A stretch of 64,000 nucleotides of DNA from positions 62,001 to 126,000 of the forward strand of contig NZ_JAEDOX010000009.1 in NCBI RefSeq assembly GCF_017872555.1, read 5' to 3'. Shown here one piece after another: positions 42,127-51,236 of this stretch (positions are counted from its first letter, which is position 1; each line of letters starts with the position of its first letter). The DNA comes from Ruegeria sp. HKCCSA071. GTDB lineage: Bacteria; Pseudomonadota; Alphaproteobacteria; Rhodobacterales; Rhodobacteraceae. Both the position numbers and the translations under genes were made by a program. The notes under the pieces are model-generated. The model was not told where the DNA came from. It made no database searches and saw only the letters and a program-made list of their open reading frames with translations.

Positions 42127-42513
42127 ATGAAGATTGCAGGCATAACGCGCTACCTTGGCCTCATTACGCGTTTCCTGATCCCCGCCCTCATCGCCGCTAC
42201 TCCGGTTGTCGCCGCCGACTGGCCCGTCAAACCCGGCGATGTCCCGCTGACAGTGGCCGAGCTTGACGCCCTCGCGGGTCAGACGCTGACCTTCTACGAT
42301 GATGGTCAGGCCAAGTTTTCGGCCGGGGGCGCCTATTCCTATACCTACGCGGGTGGAGATTCTGCATTCGGAACCTACTCCATCGCCGATGACGGTTCCG
42401 TCTGCATCGCGTACCGCAACGGGTTCAGCCGCTGCGACCTGTATGTCCACAGTGGCGAGCGGCTGATCCTGATCGATCAGAAAGGGGATCGGTACCCGGT
42501 GCGGCCCGAATAA
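42127..42513 (+). CDS. hypothetical exported protein
   Basis: About 128 aa. The ATG at 42127 yields a cleavable signal peptide (GLITRFLIPALIAATPVVAA, cleavage after about residue 28). The mature domain has VAELDALAGQTLTFYDDGQA and YAGGDSAFGTYSIADDGSVC, a beta-strand pattern found in small periplasmic proteins of roseobacters, and two Cys residues that could pair (SVCIAY, SRCDLY). Earlier in-frame starts lie inside smc and are not used. Function unknown. Confidence 0.72.
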   Translation: MKIAGITRYLGLITRFLIPALIAATPVVAADWPVKPGDVPLTVAELDALAGQTLTFYDDGQAKFSAGGAYSYTYAGGDSAFGTYSIADDGSVCIAYRNGFSRCDLYVHSGERLILIDQKGDRYPVRPE

Positions 42514-42784
42514 GGGAGTCACTGGTTCACGCCGGTCACTTTGGCATGGACCAACCCGCGCAGCGAACTGAACCTGCGGCAAACGTCAAAGGCCATGCCG
42601 GGAACACCAGCCCAAATATGCGCGCCCGAAGACGGGCCAGAACCAAACTGTGGGCACCCCGACACAACGCACTGGCGCAAAGCAGGGTAAGTCGCGCCAA
42701 AACCGCCGCTGCGGTTGACGAGCCACGCACCGCTTCGTTAGTGCAGCAGCGATCCCGTTTCGGCTTTGGGCAAGAGGTGCTGTT

Positions 42785-43585
42785 TTGGATTTTCAAGTTG
42801 CAAGTTTCTGGTTTGGCTCGCCGTTATCTTGCGTTGAAAGAGTATGCATTCAGTCCTTTCTGGATCATGGCTATGTCTTCCACCTGTACGTGCTGGATCT
42901 GAACATAGATGTTCCCGACGGCGTCGTTGTTCATGATGCCCGCGAAATCTATGCAGATGAAACCACCGAAAACCTGACCGGTGGCCGACGACGGATGGCG
43001 GTCTATTCAGACATCTTCCGGATCCACATGCTGCAAAAAACCGACTATGTGTGGGTGGATCTGGATATCTACTGCATCCGGCCGCTGGATGTTCCACCGG
43101 ACTATCTGTTTGGTGTCGTCTGGCGCAATAAGGCGATGAACAATTGCGTATTGCGTCTTCCCAAAAATTCTCTGGCACTGAAGCTGATCCTGAATTTCCT
43201 TGAGTCAGAAGTCCCGATCCCGTTTTGGTTGGGCAGTGATCACATTGAAAAACTGGTCAAACGCTATGAGGCGGGCGAGACACTCACGCTTTACGACCTT
43301 CCGTGGACGACAACCGGCCCAAGCGTGACCCGCTGGGCGCTGGGGGTCACTGGTGAAATCGACCGAGGCCAGCATTGGCATTTATATTGGCCGCGTCGCG
43401 GGTTTCTGGACCCGGTCGAGAACATTGAAGACTACGAACCCGATTGGGCCCGGTTTCATCACTTCCAGGGCGAAACCCGCAGTGGTATTCGCAGTAAGTT
43501 CGGCGGTATTCCTCCAAAGGGAAGTTACATCGATATTGTCTGTCACAGACATGGAATTGACCCCGAAAAATATCCGGTCACATAA
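42785..43585 (+). CDS. glycosyltransferase (DxD type)
   Basis: A 266-aa protein from a TTG start with AGAGG 7 bases upstream. The DxD metal and sugar-nucleotide motif lies in YVWVDLDIYCIRPLD (about residue 92), preceded by RRRMAVYSDIFRIHML, which matches the Gly_transf_sug (mannosyltransferase OCH1-like) fold. A later WTTTGPSVTRW segment is also typical. GC content is a little lower than in smc. The gene is alone after a 270-base gap that has no other gene. The acceptor glycan is unknown. Confidence 0.8.
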   Translation: MDFQVASFWFGSPLSCVERVCIQSFLDHGYVFHLYVLDLNIDVPDGVVVHDAREIYADETTENLTGGRRRMAVYSDIFRIHMLQKTDYVWVDLDIYCIRPLDVPPDYLFGVVWRNKAMNNCVLRLPKNSLALKLILNFLESEVPIPFWLGSDHIEKLVKRYEAGETLTLYDLPWTTTGPSVTRWALGVTGEIDRGQHWHLYWPRRGFLDPVENIEDYEPDWARFHHFQGETRSGIRSKFGGIPPKGSYIDIVCHRHGIDPEKYPVT

Positions 43586-43660
43586 TCAGCGGTGACGGCG
43601 CTGATATCGTCGAATAATCTTCGGGTTTTGCGTCATACCATAGAAGTGCGGGCCGCTGGA

Positions 43661-44824
43661 TCAGAGTTTTCCCAGCAACTCCATCGTTGGCCATGCGTCC
43701 GCAGGCAGGCCCAGACGTTTCTGCTCCGCCTGCGTCGCAGCTCGCGTCCCTGACCCCAGGATCCCGTCGATCTTGCCCACATCATATCCTTTGGCCTGAA
43801 GCTTGGTCTGCAACTGTTTCATCTGTGCGCCATTCAGGCCCTGCGCGGGATTGCCCGCGTCATAGATCTGGCCGCCCTCAAGCCGTGTTCCGAAATAAGC
43901 GGCGGTCAGAACATAGACAAAGCTCTGGTTCCATTCGAAATAGACATCGAAATTCGGGTAGGCCAGAAAGGCAGGCCCGTTGCGCCCCTGTGGCAGGATC
44001 AGCGAGGCGGGCAGGTTGGCCAAGGACCCGCCGCGCGCCTGAACGCCCATCGCCTGCCATTCCGCCACCGAACGCGGTTTGCCGGGGCCGGACAGGGACC
44101 AGTCCATCTGCGCGGGCACGGTGACCTCCTGCAACCACGGCTCACCCGCGCGCCATCCCAGATGAGACAGCATTCTGGCCCCCGACATCAGCGCATCAGG
44201 GGCCGAGCTTTTCAGGCGGACATGCCCGTCACCGTCACCATCGACGCCGTTTTCCAGTATGTCACGCGGCAGCATCTGCACCATGCCGATCTCTCCGGCC
44301 CATGCGCCGGTGGTGCGGGCCGGGTCGAAATCACCGTTCTGATACAGCTCGATGGCGGCGAAGATCTGCGGCCGGAACAGTTCCGGGCGGCGGCAATCAT
44401 GGGCCAGCGTCACCAAGGCGTTGCGGGTGTTGAAGTCGCCCTGAAACGATCCGTAATCGGTTTCAAATGCCCAGAAGGCCAGCAGCACCCCGCGGGAAAT
44501 GCCATACTCGCGCTCAATCCGATCAAAGACCGCATCGTACTTACGCGACATCGCTTGCCCGCGCTCGATCCGGTTCTGCGAAATCAGACGACGGGAAAAT
44601 TCAACAAAGGGCTTCTGAAAAACGCCCTGCGCCCGGTCGGCCTTCAGCACGGCGCTGTCTTGCTGCACCCCGTCAAAAAACCCGTTCACTGCTGATTTGT
44701 CCAAACCCTGCTGCACGGCTTCGGCCTTCAGCCCTTTGACAAAGGAATTAAAACCACCGCCACATTGCGCCAGCGCAGGTGAGGTGAACAGGGCAGCGGC
44801 GATCAGGCCAGAGAGTATACGCAT
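43661..44824 (-). CDS. lytic murein transglycosylase (MltB-type) with peptidoglycan-binding domain
   Basis: About 387 aa. The ATG at 44824 gives a signal peptide (MRILSGLIAAALFTSPALA). The catalytic region has EYGISRGVLLAFWAFETDYG (Glu in AFETDYG) and GAWAGEIGMVQMLPRDI, as in MltB/SltB enzymes. The last 60 residues (LNGAQMKQLQTKLQAKGYDV, then GKIDGILGSGTRAATQ) are a PG_binding_1 repeat. It cleaves peptidoglycan with formation of 1,6-anhydro ends. It starts 12 bases after the cobD stop. Confidence 0.9.
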   Translation of the reverse strand: MRILSGLIAAALFTSPALAQCGGGFNSFVKGLKAEAVQQGLDKSAVNGFFDGVQQDSAVLKADRAQGVFQKPFVEFSRRLISQNRIERGQAMSRKYDAVFDRIEREYGISRGVLLAFWAFETDYGSFQGDFNTRNALVTLAHDCRRPELFRPQIFAAIELYQNGDFDPARTTGAWAGEIGMVQMLPRDILENGVDGDGDGHVRLKSSAPDALMSGARMLSHLGWRAGEPWLQEVTVPAQMDWSLSGPGKPRSVAEWQAMGVQARGGSLANLPASLILPQGRNGPAFLAYPNFDVYFEWNQSFVYVLTAAYFGTRLEGGQIYDAGNPAQGLNGAQMKQLQTKLQAKGYDVGKIDGILGSGTRAATQAEQKRLGLPADAWPTMELLGKL

Positions 44825-44835
44825 GAAAAGGTCCG

Positions 44836-45756
44836 TCAGAATATCAGTTCGACCCCAACCCACACTGACACGAGCCCAAGCGCAAGCCCCCAAACCCGCC
44901 AGAGCATGTCACATGCGCGAAAAACTTCTGATGCGCCGATCTCGCGCGGGGCGTCACCATTGACCCAGGCCAGGTCGCGCACCTGCCCATCATAGCTGCG
45001 CGGCCCCGCCAGCGCGACATTCAGGGCGCGGGCCATGGCGGCCTCGGGCCAGCCAGCGTTGGGCGAGATATGCCGCCGGGCATCCCCCGCAATCTCGCGC
45101 CAGCGCAACCATTGGCCGGACAGTGCCACGATCATCACGCAGGTCAGGCGGGCAGGGATCAGGTTCAGCAGGTCGTCGAACCGGGCCGCGGCCCAGCCAA
45201 AATCGCGGTACGTTTCGGTGCGATAGCCGATCATGCTATCGGCGGTGTTCACCGCCTTGTACACCAGCAACCCCGGAAGCCCCGCGACCAGAAACCAGAA
45301 GGCAGGGGCAATGACCCCGTCACTCAGGTTCTCTGCGGCGCTTTCGATGGCTGAACGCGCCACCTGTGCCCCGGCCATGTCCTGCGTGTCGCGCGAGACG
45401 ATCATAGCCACCTGCGCCCGCCCGTCTTCCAGCGAGGTTTGCAACCCGTCACCAACCGCGCGGACATGGGCAACCAACGACTTCTGCGCCAGCAGGATCG
45501 CACAGCCGAGGATTTCAACCACCGGCCCCAGCTGCGACAGACCCCATCCAAGACCCCATGCCCCGCAGATCAGAAGGGCAAGCACCGCCACCCCTTTCAG
45601 TCGCCGACCGCGCCCGTGGTTCAGGCGCTTGTCCAGCCAGCCGATCAGGTTGCCGATCATCACCGCCGGGTGTTTGACGCGGGACCAGAGCCAGTCGGGC
45701 TCTCCCAGAGTGGCGTCCAGACACAGGGCGCAGACCAGCATCAGGGCAGGGCTCAC
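44836..45756 (-). CDS. cobD: adenosylcobinamide-phosphate synthase (CbiB/CobD)
   Basis: About 306 aa of membrane protein that joins (R)-1-amino-2-propanol O-phosphate to adenosylcobyric acid. The start is the GTG at 45756 that overlaps the cobC stop in a GTGA junction; it gives [20 protein letters not shown], the family N-terminus, with [19 protein letters not shown] following. [15 protein letters not shown] (about 200) and [15 protein letters not shown] (about 257) are strongly diagnostic. Coupled to cobC, which makes its substrate. Confidence 0.93.
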   Translation of the reverse strand: MSPALMLVCALCLDATLGEPDWLWSRVKHPAVMIGNLIGWLDKRLNHGRGRRLKGVAVLALLICGAWGLGWGLSQLGPVVEILGCAILLAQKSLVAHVRAVGDGLQTSLEDGRAQVAMIVSRDTQDMAGAQVARSAIESAAENLSDGVIAPAFWFLVAGLPGLLVYKAVNTADSMIGYRTETYRDFGWAAARFDDLLNLIPARLTCVMIVALSGQWLRWREIAGDARRHISPNAGWPEAAMARALNVALAGPRSYDGQVRDLAWVNGDAPREIGASEVFRACDMLWRVWGLALGLVSVWVGVELIF

Positions 45757-46718
45757 AGTGCGGCCTCCAGCCTGTCCCATCCCCTTTCTGGTGGCAGACC
45801 CAGACGCAGAAAACTTTCCGAATAGGGAAAGATACGGCTCCAGATATGGGCGCGGGCCAGCCGGTCCTGCCACCCCGAGGCGTCATCGACCCGATAAAGA
45901 CGAAACAGGCTGGTGCCACCGACAATATCCGCGCCCCTGGTCAGCATCAGCGCATCCAGCCGGGCCGCCTCATCCGCCAGTCGCGCGCGTGTGGCATCAG
46001 CCCAGTCATCGTCCGACAGGGCCTGTGTCCCAACCCGCAGGGCCGGGCCGGACACCGACCAGGGTCCGGTCAGGTCGTTCAGGCGGTTGATCAGTTCAGG
46101 CCGCCCGATGGCAAACCCAAGCCGCATCCCGGCCAGCCCCCAGAACTTGCCAAAGCTCTTCAGCACGATCACGCCGGGACGTTCCGCCAGATGGATCAAC
46201 GATACCTCTGGCATGACATCGCAAAAGCTCTCGTCGATCACGGTCAGCGGGGCCGAGACGTCGCTTTCCTGCCAGATACGCCCGTCCGGGTTGTTGGGAT
46301 GCACGATCACGCGGGCGTCAGCCGCGCCCTCAGGCTGAACACGCCACCCCTGCGCCGAAAAGGCGGCGGCGTGTTCGTTATAGGTGGGCGGTGTGATCTG
46401 GACACGTCCTGACGCGGCCAGCGCCGGAATGCGAGAGATGACAGCCGATGCACCGGGTGCCGGCAGGATCGCAGCCCCCTGCGGCACGTTCCAGAACCTG
46501 CGGGCTGCATCGCTCAGCCGTTCAAAAGCACCGTGATCCGGCAACTCGGCCCAATCTCCGGCGGTCAGGCCCGCGACTGCATAAGGATGCGGATTGATTC
46601 CGGTCGACAGATCGATCCAATCTGCGCGCGCTCCGCCATACCTGACAATCGCCCTGTCCAGCCCCCCGCCGTGGTCGCGAACTGCGCGGGGGTCCAAGCC
46701 GTGATCACGTTTACTCAT
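45753..46718 (-). CDS. cobC: threonine-phosphate decarboxylase (cobalamin aminopropanol arm)
   Basis: About 321 aa, PLP enzyme of the class I aminotransferase fold. It decarboxylates L-threonine-O-3-phosphate to aminopropanol phosphate. Features: [20 protein letters not shown] near the N-terminus, [11 protein letters not shown] (about 36), NNPDGR (about 145), and the PLP Lys in [20 protein letters not shown] (about 186). The ATG at 46718 has AGAGAG upstream. No B12 box or cobalamin riboswitch is visible ahead of it. It is divergent from the receiver-protein gene. Confidence 0.9.
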   Translation of the reverse strand: MSKRDHGLDPRAVRDHGGGLDRAIVRYGGARADWIDLSTGINPHPYAVAGLTAGDWAELPDHGAFERLSDAARRFWNVPQGAAILPAPGASAVISRIPALAASGRVQITPPTYNEHAAAFSAQGWRVQPEGAADARVIVHPNNPDGRIWQESDVSAPLTVIDESFCDVMPEVSLIHLAERPGVIVLKSFGKFWGLAGMRLGFAIGRPELINRLNDLTGPWSVSGPALRVGTQALSDDDWADATRARLADEAARLDALMLTRGADIVGGTSLFRLYRVDDASGWQDRLARAHIWSRIFPYSESFLRLGLPPERGWDRLEAAL

Positions 46719-46819
46719 CTGCTCTCTCTGCGGGGATTGACCGGTTTCGGGGTGCTTCAAGCGGATTTTTGCCATTTACACAAGCAAATCCGCCCGAACA
46801 CGCAAGCGTGCGGCTGCTG

Positions 46820-46834
46820 TTAACACTTTGTTAA
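46820..46834. promoter_or_regulatory. perfect CtrA-type site TTAA-N7-TTAA
   Basis: TTAACACTTTGTTAA lies 70 bases before the receiver-protein start and about 100 bases from cobC. It is an exact match to the full alphaproteobacterial CtrA recognition sequence and the only one I found in the window. Confidence 0.7.
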
Positions 46835-46903
46835 GGAAATAACGAGATCACGGACCACGGGGGTCGGCACCACTCACCATACCAAGTGCCGAGGTTGTTG
46901 CAA

Positions 46904-47266
46904 ATGAAAGTTCTGATTGTTGAGAGTAACCCCGACCTTGGTCGGGTCTGGAAAAGACATCTGGAGCGGCAAGACGCCGAAGTCACGCTGGTTGACGCTC
47001 AGGAGGCCGCCATTCTGGCGCTCTATGGCACGGATTTTGATATCATCGTGCTGGATCTGGTTCTGGAAACCGGAAGCGCATTGGCTGTGGCCGATTTTGC
47101 CAGCTATCGCCGCCCCGAGGCGCGGGTGATTTTTGTCACCAACACCACCTTCTTTTCCGACGGGTCGATATTTGCGCACAGTCCCAATGCCTGTGCCTAT
47201 GTTCAAAGCGAAACGCCGCCAGAGGATCTGGCGGCGATGGTCGAACATTACGCTGCCGGGCGCTGA
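46904..47266 (+). CDS. stand-alone receiver-domain protein with degenerate active site
   Basis: About 120 aa, CheY-like, with no output domain. The phospho-acceptor Asp is in IIVLDLVLETGS (about residue 51). The acidic pair normally at the N-terminus (DD/ED) reads VESNPDLG, and the conserved Lys near the C-terminus is replaced in CAYVQSETPPEDL. The Thr/Ser of strand 4 is in VIFVTNTTFF. The protein may therefore be poorly phosphorylated or act as a pseudo-receiver. A perfect CtrA site upstream suggests cell-cycle or motility control. Its end overlaps the convergent GST gene by 19 bases. Confidence 0.78.
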   Translation: MKVLIVESNPDLGRVWKRHLERQDAEVTLVDAQEAAILALYGTDFDIIVLDLVLETGSALAVADFASYRRPEARVIFVTNTTFFSDGSIFAHSPNACAYVQSETPPEDLAAMVEHYAAGR

Positions 47267-48237
47267 TCGCGTCCATGCGGCTCCAAGTAATCCAGCACCG
47301 GGTTCACCGGAATGATCCGGTGCGGATTGATGCTGTCATGGCTGTAGTGATAGTGGCGCACGATGTGATCCATGTTCACAGTCTCGGCGACACCGGGCCA
47401 TTGATACAGCTCCCGCGTATAGGCCCATAGGTTCGGATAATCGATCAGGCGCTGCCTGTTGCACTTGAAATGCAGGTGATAGACCGGGTCGAAGCGGATC
47501 AGGGTTGTAAACAACCGCCAATCGGCTTCGGTGATCCGGTCCCCCATCAGATACCGGTTCCGGGCCAGACGCCCTTCCAGCCAGTCCAGCGTGTCAAACA
47601 ACGGGTGTACGGCGGCGTCGTAGGCCGCTTGCGAGGTGGCAAAGCCCGACTTGTAGACGCCGTTGTTGACATCTGAATAAATACGCGCATTGACCTCCTC
47701 GATCTCGTCCCGCATCGCCTCGGGCCAGTAATCGTCCGTATTGCCAGTGATGTCGTTGAAGGCCGAATTGAACATGCGGATGATTTCCGAACTTTCGTTC
47801 GAAACAATGGTCTCTTGCGCCTTGTCCCACAGGATCGGCACTGTGACGCGACCGGAATAGGACGGATCCGCCTTGGTATAGATCTGATGTGCATAGCTCA
47901 GCCCGTAAAGACGGTCACCCGTGGCACCGTGATCATCCGCCTCAAAGGTCCAGCCGTGATCCAGCATGTCGGGATGCACGACCGAAACCGAAACCAGATC
48001 GCTCAGCCCCTTCAACGCGCGAAAGATCAAGGTGCGATGCGCCCAGGGGCAGGCATAGCTGACATACAGGTGATACCGCCCGGCTTCGGCCCGGAACCCG
48101 CTTTTGCCCGACGGCCCCGCGCGGCCATCGGCGGTCAGCCAGTTGCGAAACTGCGCCGCGCTGCGCTTGAATGCGCCACCGGTGGATTTGGTGTCATACC
48201 AGGTGTCTTGCCATTTCCCATCGACCAGCAGGCCCAT
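47248..48237 (-). CDS. glutathionyl-hydroquinone reductase (omega-like GST, YqjG family)
   Basis: A 329-aa xenologous GST. The catalytic Cys is in YVSYACPWAHRTLIFRALKG (about residue 63). TVPILWDKAQETIVSNESSE (glutathione site, about 130) and a large C-terminal helical domain with YHLHFKCNRQRLIDYPNLWA (about 255) are typical of ECM4/YqjG. It removes glutathione from glutathionylated hydroquinones using a second GSH. The location far from the aromatic operon suggests general quinone detoxification. Confidence 0.9.
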   Translation of the reverse strand: MGLLVDGKWQDTWYDTKSTGGAFKRSAAQFRNWLTADGRAGPSGKSGFRAEAGRYHLYVSYACPWAHRTLIFRALKGLSDLVSVSVVHPDMLDHGWTFEADDHGATGDRLYGLSYAHQIYTKADPSYSGRVTVPILWDKAQETIVSNESSEIIRMFNSAFNDITGNTDDYWPEAMRDEIEEVNARIYSDVNNGVYKSGFATSQAAYDAAVHPLFDTLDWLEGRLARNRYLMGDRITEADWRLFTTLIRFDPVYHLHFKCNRQRLIDYPNLWAYTRELYQWPGVAETVNMDHIVRHYHYSHDSINPHRIIPVNPVLDYLEPHGRDQRPAA

Positions 48238-48380
48238 ATCTTATCCTCCGCACAGGCGTTTGGCCAAAGATAGGGTCAAGACCCGCCTGTTCCTATGCGT
48301 TTACCCGCGCACATGACCTGCATGCGCGCACAGGCAATGCTGGTATATCTGTGCAACAAACCGCAGGCACAGCCCGTTGC

Positions 48381-48394
48381 GTGAACGCGTTCAC
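48381..48394. promoter_or_regulatory. 14-bp perfect palindrome GTGAACGCGTTCAC
   Basis: A perfect palindrome with a central CG, of the form bound by LacI/GalR-family dimers. It lies 56 bases before the start of the hypothetical gene at 48450. No LacI-type gene is in this window. Confidence 0.5.
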
Positions 48395-48449
48395 TGGATT
48401 TTTACAACAGTTCCCGCACAATAGAGGACATTAGCGGGGGAGTGATTTT

Positions 48450-48803
48450 ATGAGTACTTATGTTTCAAAGGAAATACGCGCCGAGTTGGACGCCGCCCGA
48501 ATCGCCACATTGAAAAAGGCCAGTCGCCTTCGTGTCCAGATGGGCGACAATACCTACAAAATTCTCAAATTGTGGAAAGATGGTTTCACGGTTGAGGCGG
48601 AAACAACGCCGCGCCTGCGCGGGTTGGTCGATATCTATGACGGGGCCAATCTTCTGTATCAATGCCTGATCATTGCCGATCAGGATGAAGGCGGCGAGAT
48701 GCGATATGAATTCAAGCGCAGCACAGCCGCCCATGACAAGGCACCGCTGGATTTCTATCGCGCCCCGGATGCGCCCATCGCACTGCTGGGATACGAAGAC
48801 TAG
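48450..48803 (+). CDS. conserved hypothetical protein
   Basis: A 117-aa soluble protein with a GGGGGAG Shine-Dalgarno. An N-terminal basic helix (KEIRAELDAARIATLKKASR) is followed by a beta-rich part: RVQMGDNTYKILKLWKDGFT, then LRGLVDIYDGANLLYQCLII and GEMRYEFKRST. The strand pattern with a YDG motif recalls PilZ-like small barrels, but the RxxxR and DxSxxG c-di-GMP residues are not clear. Function unknown. A perfect palindrome upstream suggests dedicated regulation. Confidence 0.75.
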   Translation: MSTYVSKEIRAELDAARIATLKKASRLRVQMGDNTYKILKLWKDGFTVEAETTPRLRGLVDIYDGANLLYQCLIIADQDEGGEMRYEFKRSTAAHDKAPLDFYRAPDAPIALLGYED

Positions 48804-48964
48804 GCTCGGATTTTCATCGTGCCGGATTCGGTCAGGGTAACGCCCACCATGCCGTAGGACTGGCTATCGCTATGGATTTCGCCATGGGGTCCGCGCCCGG
48901 CCAACAGGCGCGGTCCATTGTGAGGCCAGGCAACCCAGCCACCGCTTGGATTATTGCAGGTCAC
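48800..48964 (-). CDS. possible 54-aa protein downstream of patB
   Basis: A GTG at 48964, inside the last codons of patB, opens a 54-codon frame that ends with TAG at 48800, overlapping the convergent stop codon. The translation contains NNPSGGWVAWPHNGPRLL and SYGMVGVTLTESGTMKIRA, with normal GC-rich third positions and balanced amino-acid use. It fills the patB-hypothetical gap exactly, which is unlikely for random sequence. No good Shine-Dalgarno; it could rely on translational coupling, or be a remnant of a longer gene. Confidence 0.45.
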   Translation of the reverse strand: MTCNNPSGGWVAWPHNGPRLLAGRGPHGEIHSDSQSYGMVGVTLTESGTMKIRA

Positions 48965-50123
48965 CAAAGGCCCGTTTCAGTCGCGCGCAGGCGTCCTCGA
49001 CCCGCGCCCGTTGCGTGGCCAGGTTGAACCGTTCGAAGGTCTCTCCGCCAGTGCCAAAGCCCGGCCCGGACGAGGTTGCAATCCGCGCGTCCTCGCGCAA
49101 TCGGCGGACAAATTCAGCGTGATCCATGCCGGTGCCGGAAAAGTCGACCCAGGCCAGATAGGTCGCCTGCAAGGGCATCGACCACAGGCCCGGAATCTCG
49201 GCGATGGTCTGATCGAACAGACGCCGGTTTCCTTCCAGATGCGCGATCTGCGCATCCACCCAATCCGCGCCGGCCGGGCTGTAGGCGGCGGTGATCATCG
49301 CCACACCCAACGCGCTGGGGCCATAATCCAGCGTTGCCAGCCGATGCTTCATCGCCTCGCGCAGTTTGGGGTCGGGAATGATCATGTTGCCGGTCCGCTG
49401 CCCGGCGATGTTGAAGGTCTTCGATGCCGCAGTCAGTGTCACTGTCCACGGGCGTGCATCCGGGGCTGCCACATCCATCGGCACAAATTTGGCACCGGGA
49501 TAGACCAGATCGTGGTGAATCTCGTCTGACACAAGGATCAGCCCGTTGCGCTCGGCAAATGCAGCCACGGCGCGCAGTTCCTCCGGTGTCCAGACCCGGC
49601 CCGACGGGTTCTGCGGCGAACACCACAGCAACATCTTCTCGGACCCGTCCAGCCGCGACTGCGCATCTTCCAGGTCAAGGCCATAACTTTCCCCGTCCCG
49701 CACCAAAGGGCATTCCACGACCCGGCGGCCCGATTTGTTCACCTTGTGGGCAAACTCATGGTAAACGGGGGTAAAGATCACGATGCCATCACCGGGATCG
49801 GTCCAGACTTCCAGCGACAGGGCAATAGCATTGCCCAGACCCTGGGTGGTCAGAACCCAGTCCGTGTCGATTTCCCAATCGTGGCGGGTTTTCATCCACC
49901 ACTGGACCGAGGCCAGATACTCCGGGTGCGCCCAGGAATAGCCGAACACGCCGTGATCTGCGGCCTCGCGCACCGCGTCGATCACACAGGGGGCCGTCGG
50001 GTAATCGGAATCGGCCGTCCACATGGCCAGCCCGTCCTCGGGCGAGACGCCATACAGCATCTCCATCTTGTCCCACTTGGTACTGTTGGTGCCCCGGCGG
50101 TCGATCAGGTCGTTGAAAGTCAT
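48951..50123 (-). CDS. patB: PatB/MalY-family cystathionine beta-lyase (C-S lyase)
   Basis: About 390 aa PLP enzyme. The start at 50123 has GGAG 6 bases upstream and gives MTFNDLIDRRGTNSTKWDKM, the family N-terminus. Further signatures: MWTADSDYPTAP (about 33), GYSWAHPEYLASVQWWMK (about 57), LLWCSPQNPSGRVWTPEEL (about 162), SDEIHHDLVYPGAKFVP (about 196) and the PLP Lys in LTAASKTFNIAGQRTG (about 227). It cleaves C-S bonds in cystathionine, cysteine conjugates or related thiols. In roseobacters this family is linked to sulfur supply for tropodithietic acid, which is not provable here. Confidence 0.88.
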   Translation of the reverse strand: MTFNDLIDRRGTNSTKWDKMEMLYGVSPEDGLAMWTADSDYPTAPCVIDAVREAADHGVFGYSWAHPEYLASVQWWMKTRHDWEIDTDWVLTTQGLGNAIALSLEVWTDPGDGIVIFTPVYHEFAHKVNKSGRRVVECPLVRDGESYGLDLEDAQSRLDGSEKMLLWCSPQNPSGRVWTPEELRAVAAFAERNGLILVSDEIHHDLVYPGAKFVPMDVAAPDARPWTVTLTAASKTFNIAGQRTGNMIIPDPKLREAMKHRLATLDYGPSALGVAMITAAYSPAGADWVDAQIAHLEGNRRLFDQTIAEIPGLWSMPLQATYLAWVDFSGTGMDHAEFVRRLREDARIATSSGPGFGTGGETFERFNLATQRARVEDACARLKRAFGDLQ

Positions 50124-50217
50124 GTCTGCTCCATTTTCTCGACCGAAAGCTAACCGCAAATCGGGCAGGTGCAAGGGGGGCGTTGCGGCGCGGGGCGGGA
50201 TGGCCTAAATCAGCCTC

Positions 50218-50736
50218 ATGAAACGTAACATCCTGATCTATCCCGACCCCCGTCTCAAGAAGGTCTGCGCCCCCGTGGCCGACCTCACGGACGACCTGCG
50301 CGCGCTGGCCGATGACATGCTGGAAACGATGTATGACGCCCCCGGTGTTGGCCTTGCCGCGCCACAGATCGGCGTGCTGGATCGCTTGATCGTGCTGGAT
50401 TGCGTCAAGGAAGAAGGCGAGGCACCGCGCCCCCTGATCATGTTCAACCCGCAGGTCATCGCGGCCTCGGAAGAAACCAATGTCTACGAGGAAGGCTGCC
50501 TGTCGATCCCTGATCAATACGCCGAGGTGACACGCCCCAAAGTGGTCGATGTGACTTGGATGGACCGCGACGGAAACCTGCAACAGGAAACCTTTGACGG
50601 GCTCTGGGCCACCTGCGTTCAGCACGAGATCGATCATTTGGACGGCAAGCTGTTCATCGACTATCTCAAGCCGCTGAAACGGCAGATGATCACCCGCAAG
50701 ATGCAAAAGCTCAAACGCGAACGGGCCCGTGCATGA
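50218..50736 (+). CDS. def: peptide deformylase (active form)
   Basis: A 172-aa metalloprotease that removes the formyl group from nascent N-terminal Met. All three motifs are intact: [10 protein letters not shown] (about 43), EEGCLSIPDQ (metal Cys, about 92) and QHEIDHLDGKLF (HExxH with catalytic Glu, about 135). The next gene overlaps by 4 bases and is a divergent paralogue lacking key residues; fmt follows. Confidence 0.96.
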   Translation: MKRNILIYPDPRLKKVCAPVADLTDDLRALADDMLETMYDAPGVGLAAPQIGVLDRLIVLDCVKEEGEAPRPLIMFNPQVIAASEETNVYEEGCLSIPDQYAEVTRPKVVDVTWMDRDGNLQQETFDGLWATCVQHEIDHLDGKLFIDYLKPLKRQMITRKMQKLKRERARA

Positions 50737-51227
50737 CCGTTCGTACCTGCCTGCCATGGCCTGACAAGCGCCTGCGCACCAAGGCGGATGAGGTGCCCGA
50801 AATCACTGATGAGGTCCGCGCCATCTGGGACGACATGATCGACACGATGGAGGCGATGCCCGGCGTCGGTCTTGCCGCGCCACAGATCGGGGTGATGCTG
50901 CGGCTGGCCGTTGTTGACGGTTCTGCCGAACGGGGCCGGGCCGTGCGTCTGGCAAACCCGGAAATCCTGCACAGCTCGATCGAACTGCGCGAACATGAAG
51001 AGGCCAGCCCGAACCTGCCCGGCGTCTCGGCCACAATTAAACGCCCGCGCGCGGTGACCGTGAAGTTCCTGAACGAACATGGCATGCTGGATCGCCGCGA
51101 TTTCGTCGGGATCGACGCGACCAGCGTACAGCATCAGATCGACCACCTGAACGGGCGGATGTATTTCGACCGGCTCAGCAAGGTCAAACGTGACATGCTG
51201 CTGCGCAAGGCGCGCAAACAAACCTGA
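50733..51227 (+). CDS. peptide deformylase-like pseudoenzyme
   Basis: A 164-aa paralogue translated by ATGA overlap with def. Motif 1 [10 protein letters not shown] is intact. Motif 2 (EGCLSxP) reads EEASPNLPG, with the metal-binding Cys replaced by Ser. Motif 3 (HExxH) reads [10 protein letters not shown], so the catalytic Glu is Gln. Deformylase activity is therefore not expected. The rest of the fold is well kept, suggesting a selected non-catalytic role such as ribosome binding or regulation of Def. It lies between def and fmt and is surely co-expressed with them. Confidence 0.88.
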   Translation: MTVRTCLPWPDKRLRTKADEVPEITDEVRAIWDDMIDTMEAMPGVGLAAPQIGVMLRLAVVDGSAERGRAVRLANPEILHSSIELREHEEASPNLPGVSATIKRPRAVTVKFLNEHGMLDRRDFVGIDATSVQHQIDHLNGRMYFDRLSKVKRDMLLRKARKQT

Positions 51228-51236
51228 CGTCCGTAG

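Noticed and set aside
46719..46903. Cobalamin riboswitch upstream of cobC, or upstream of bluB
   Set aside because: No B12-box-like sequence or extended conserved fold was seen in these gaps.
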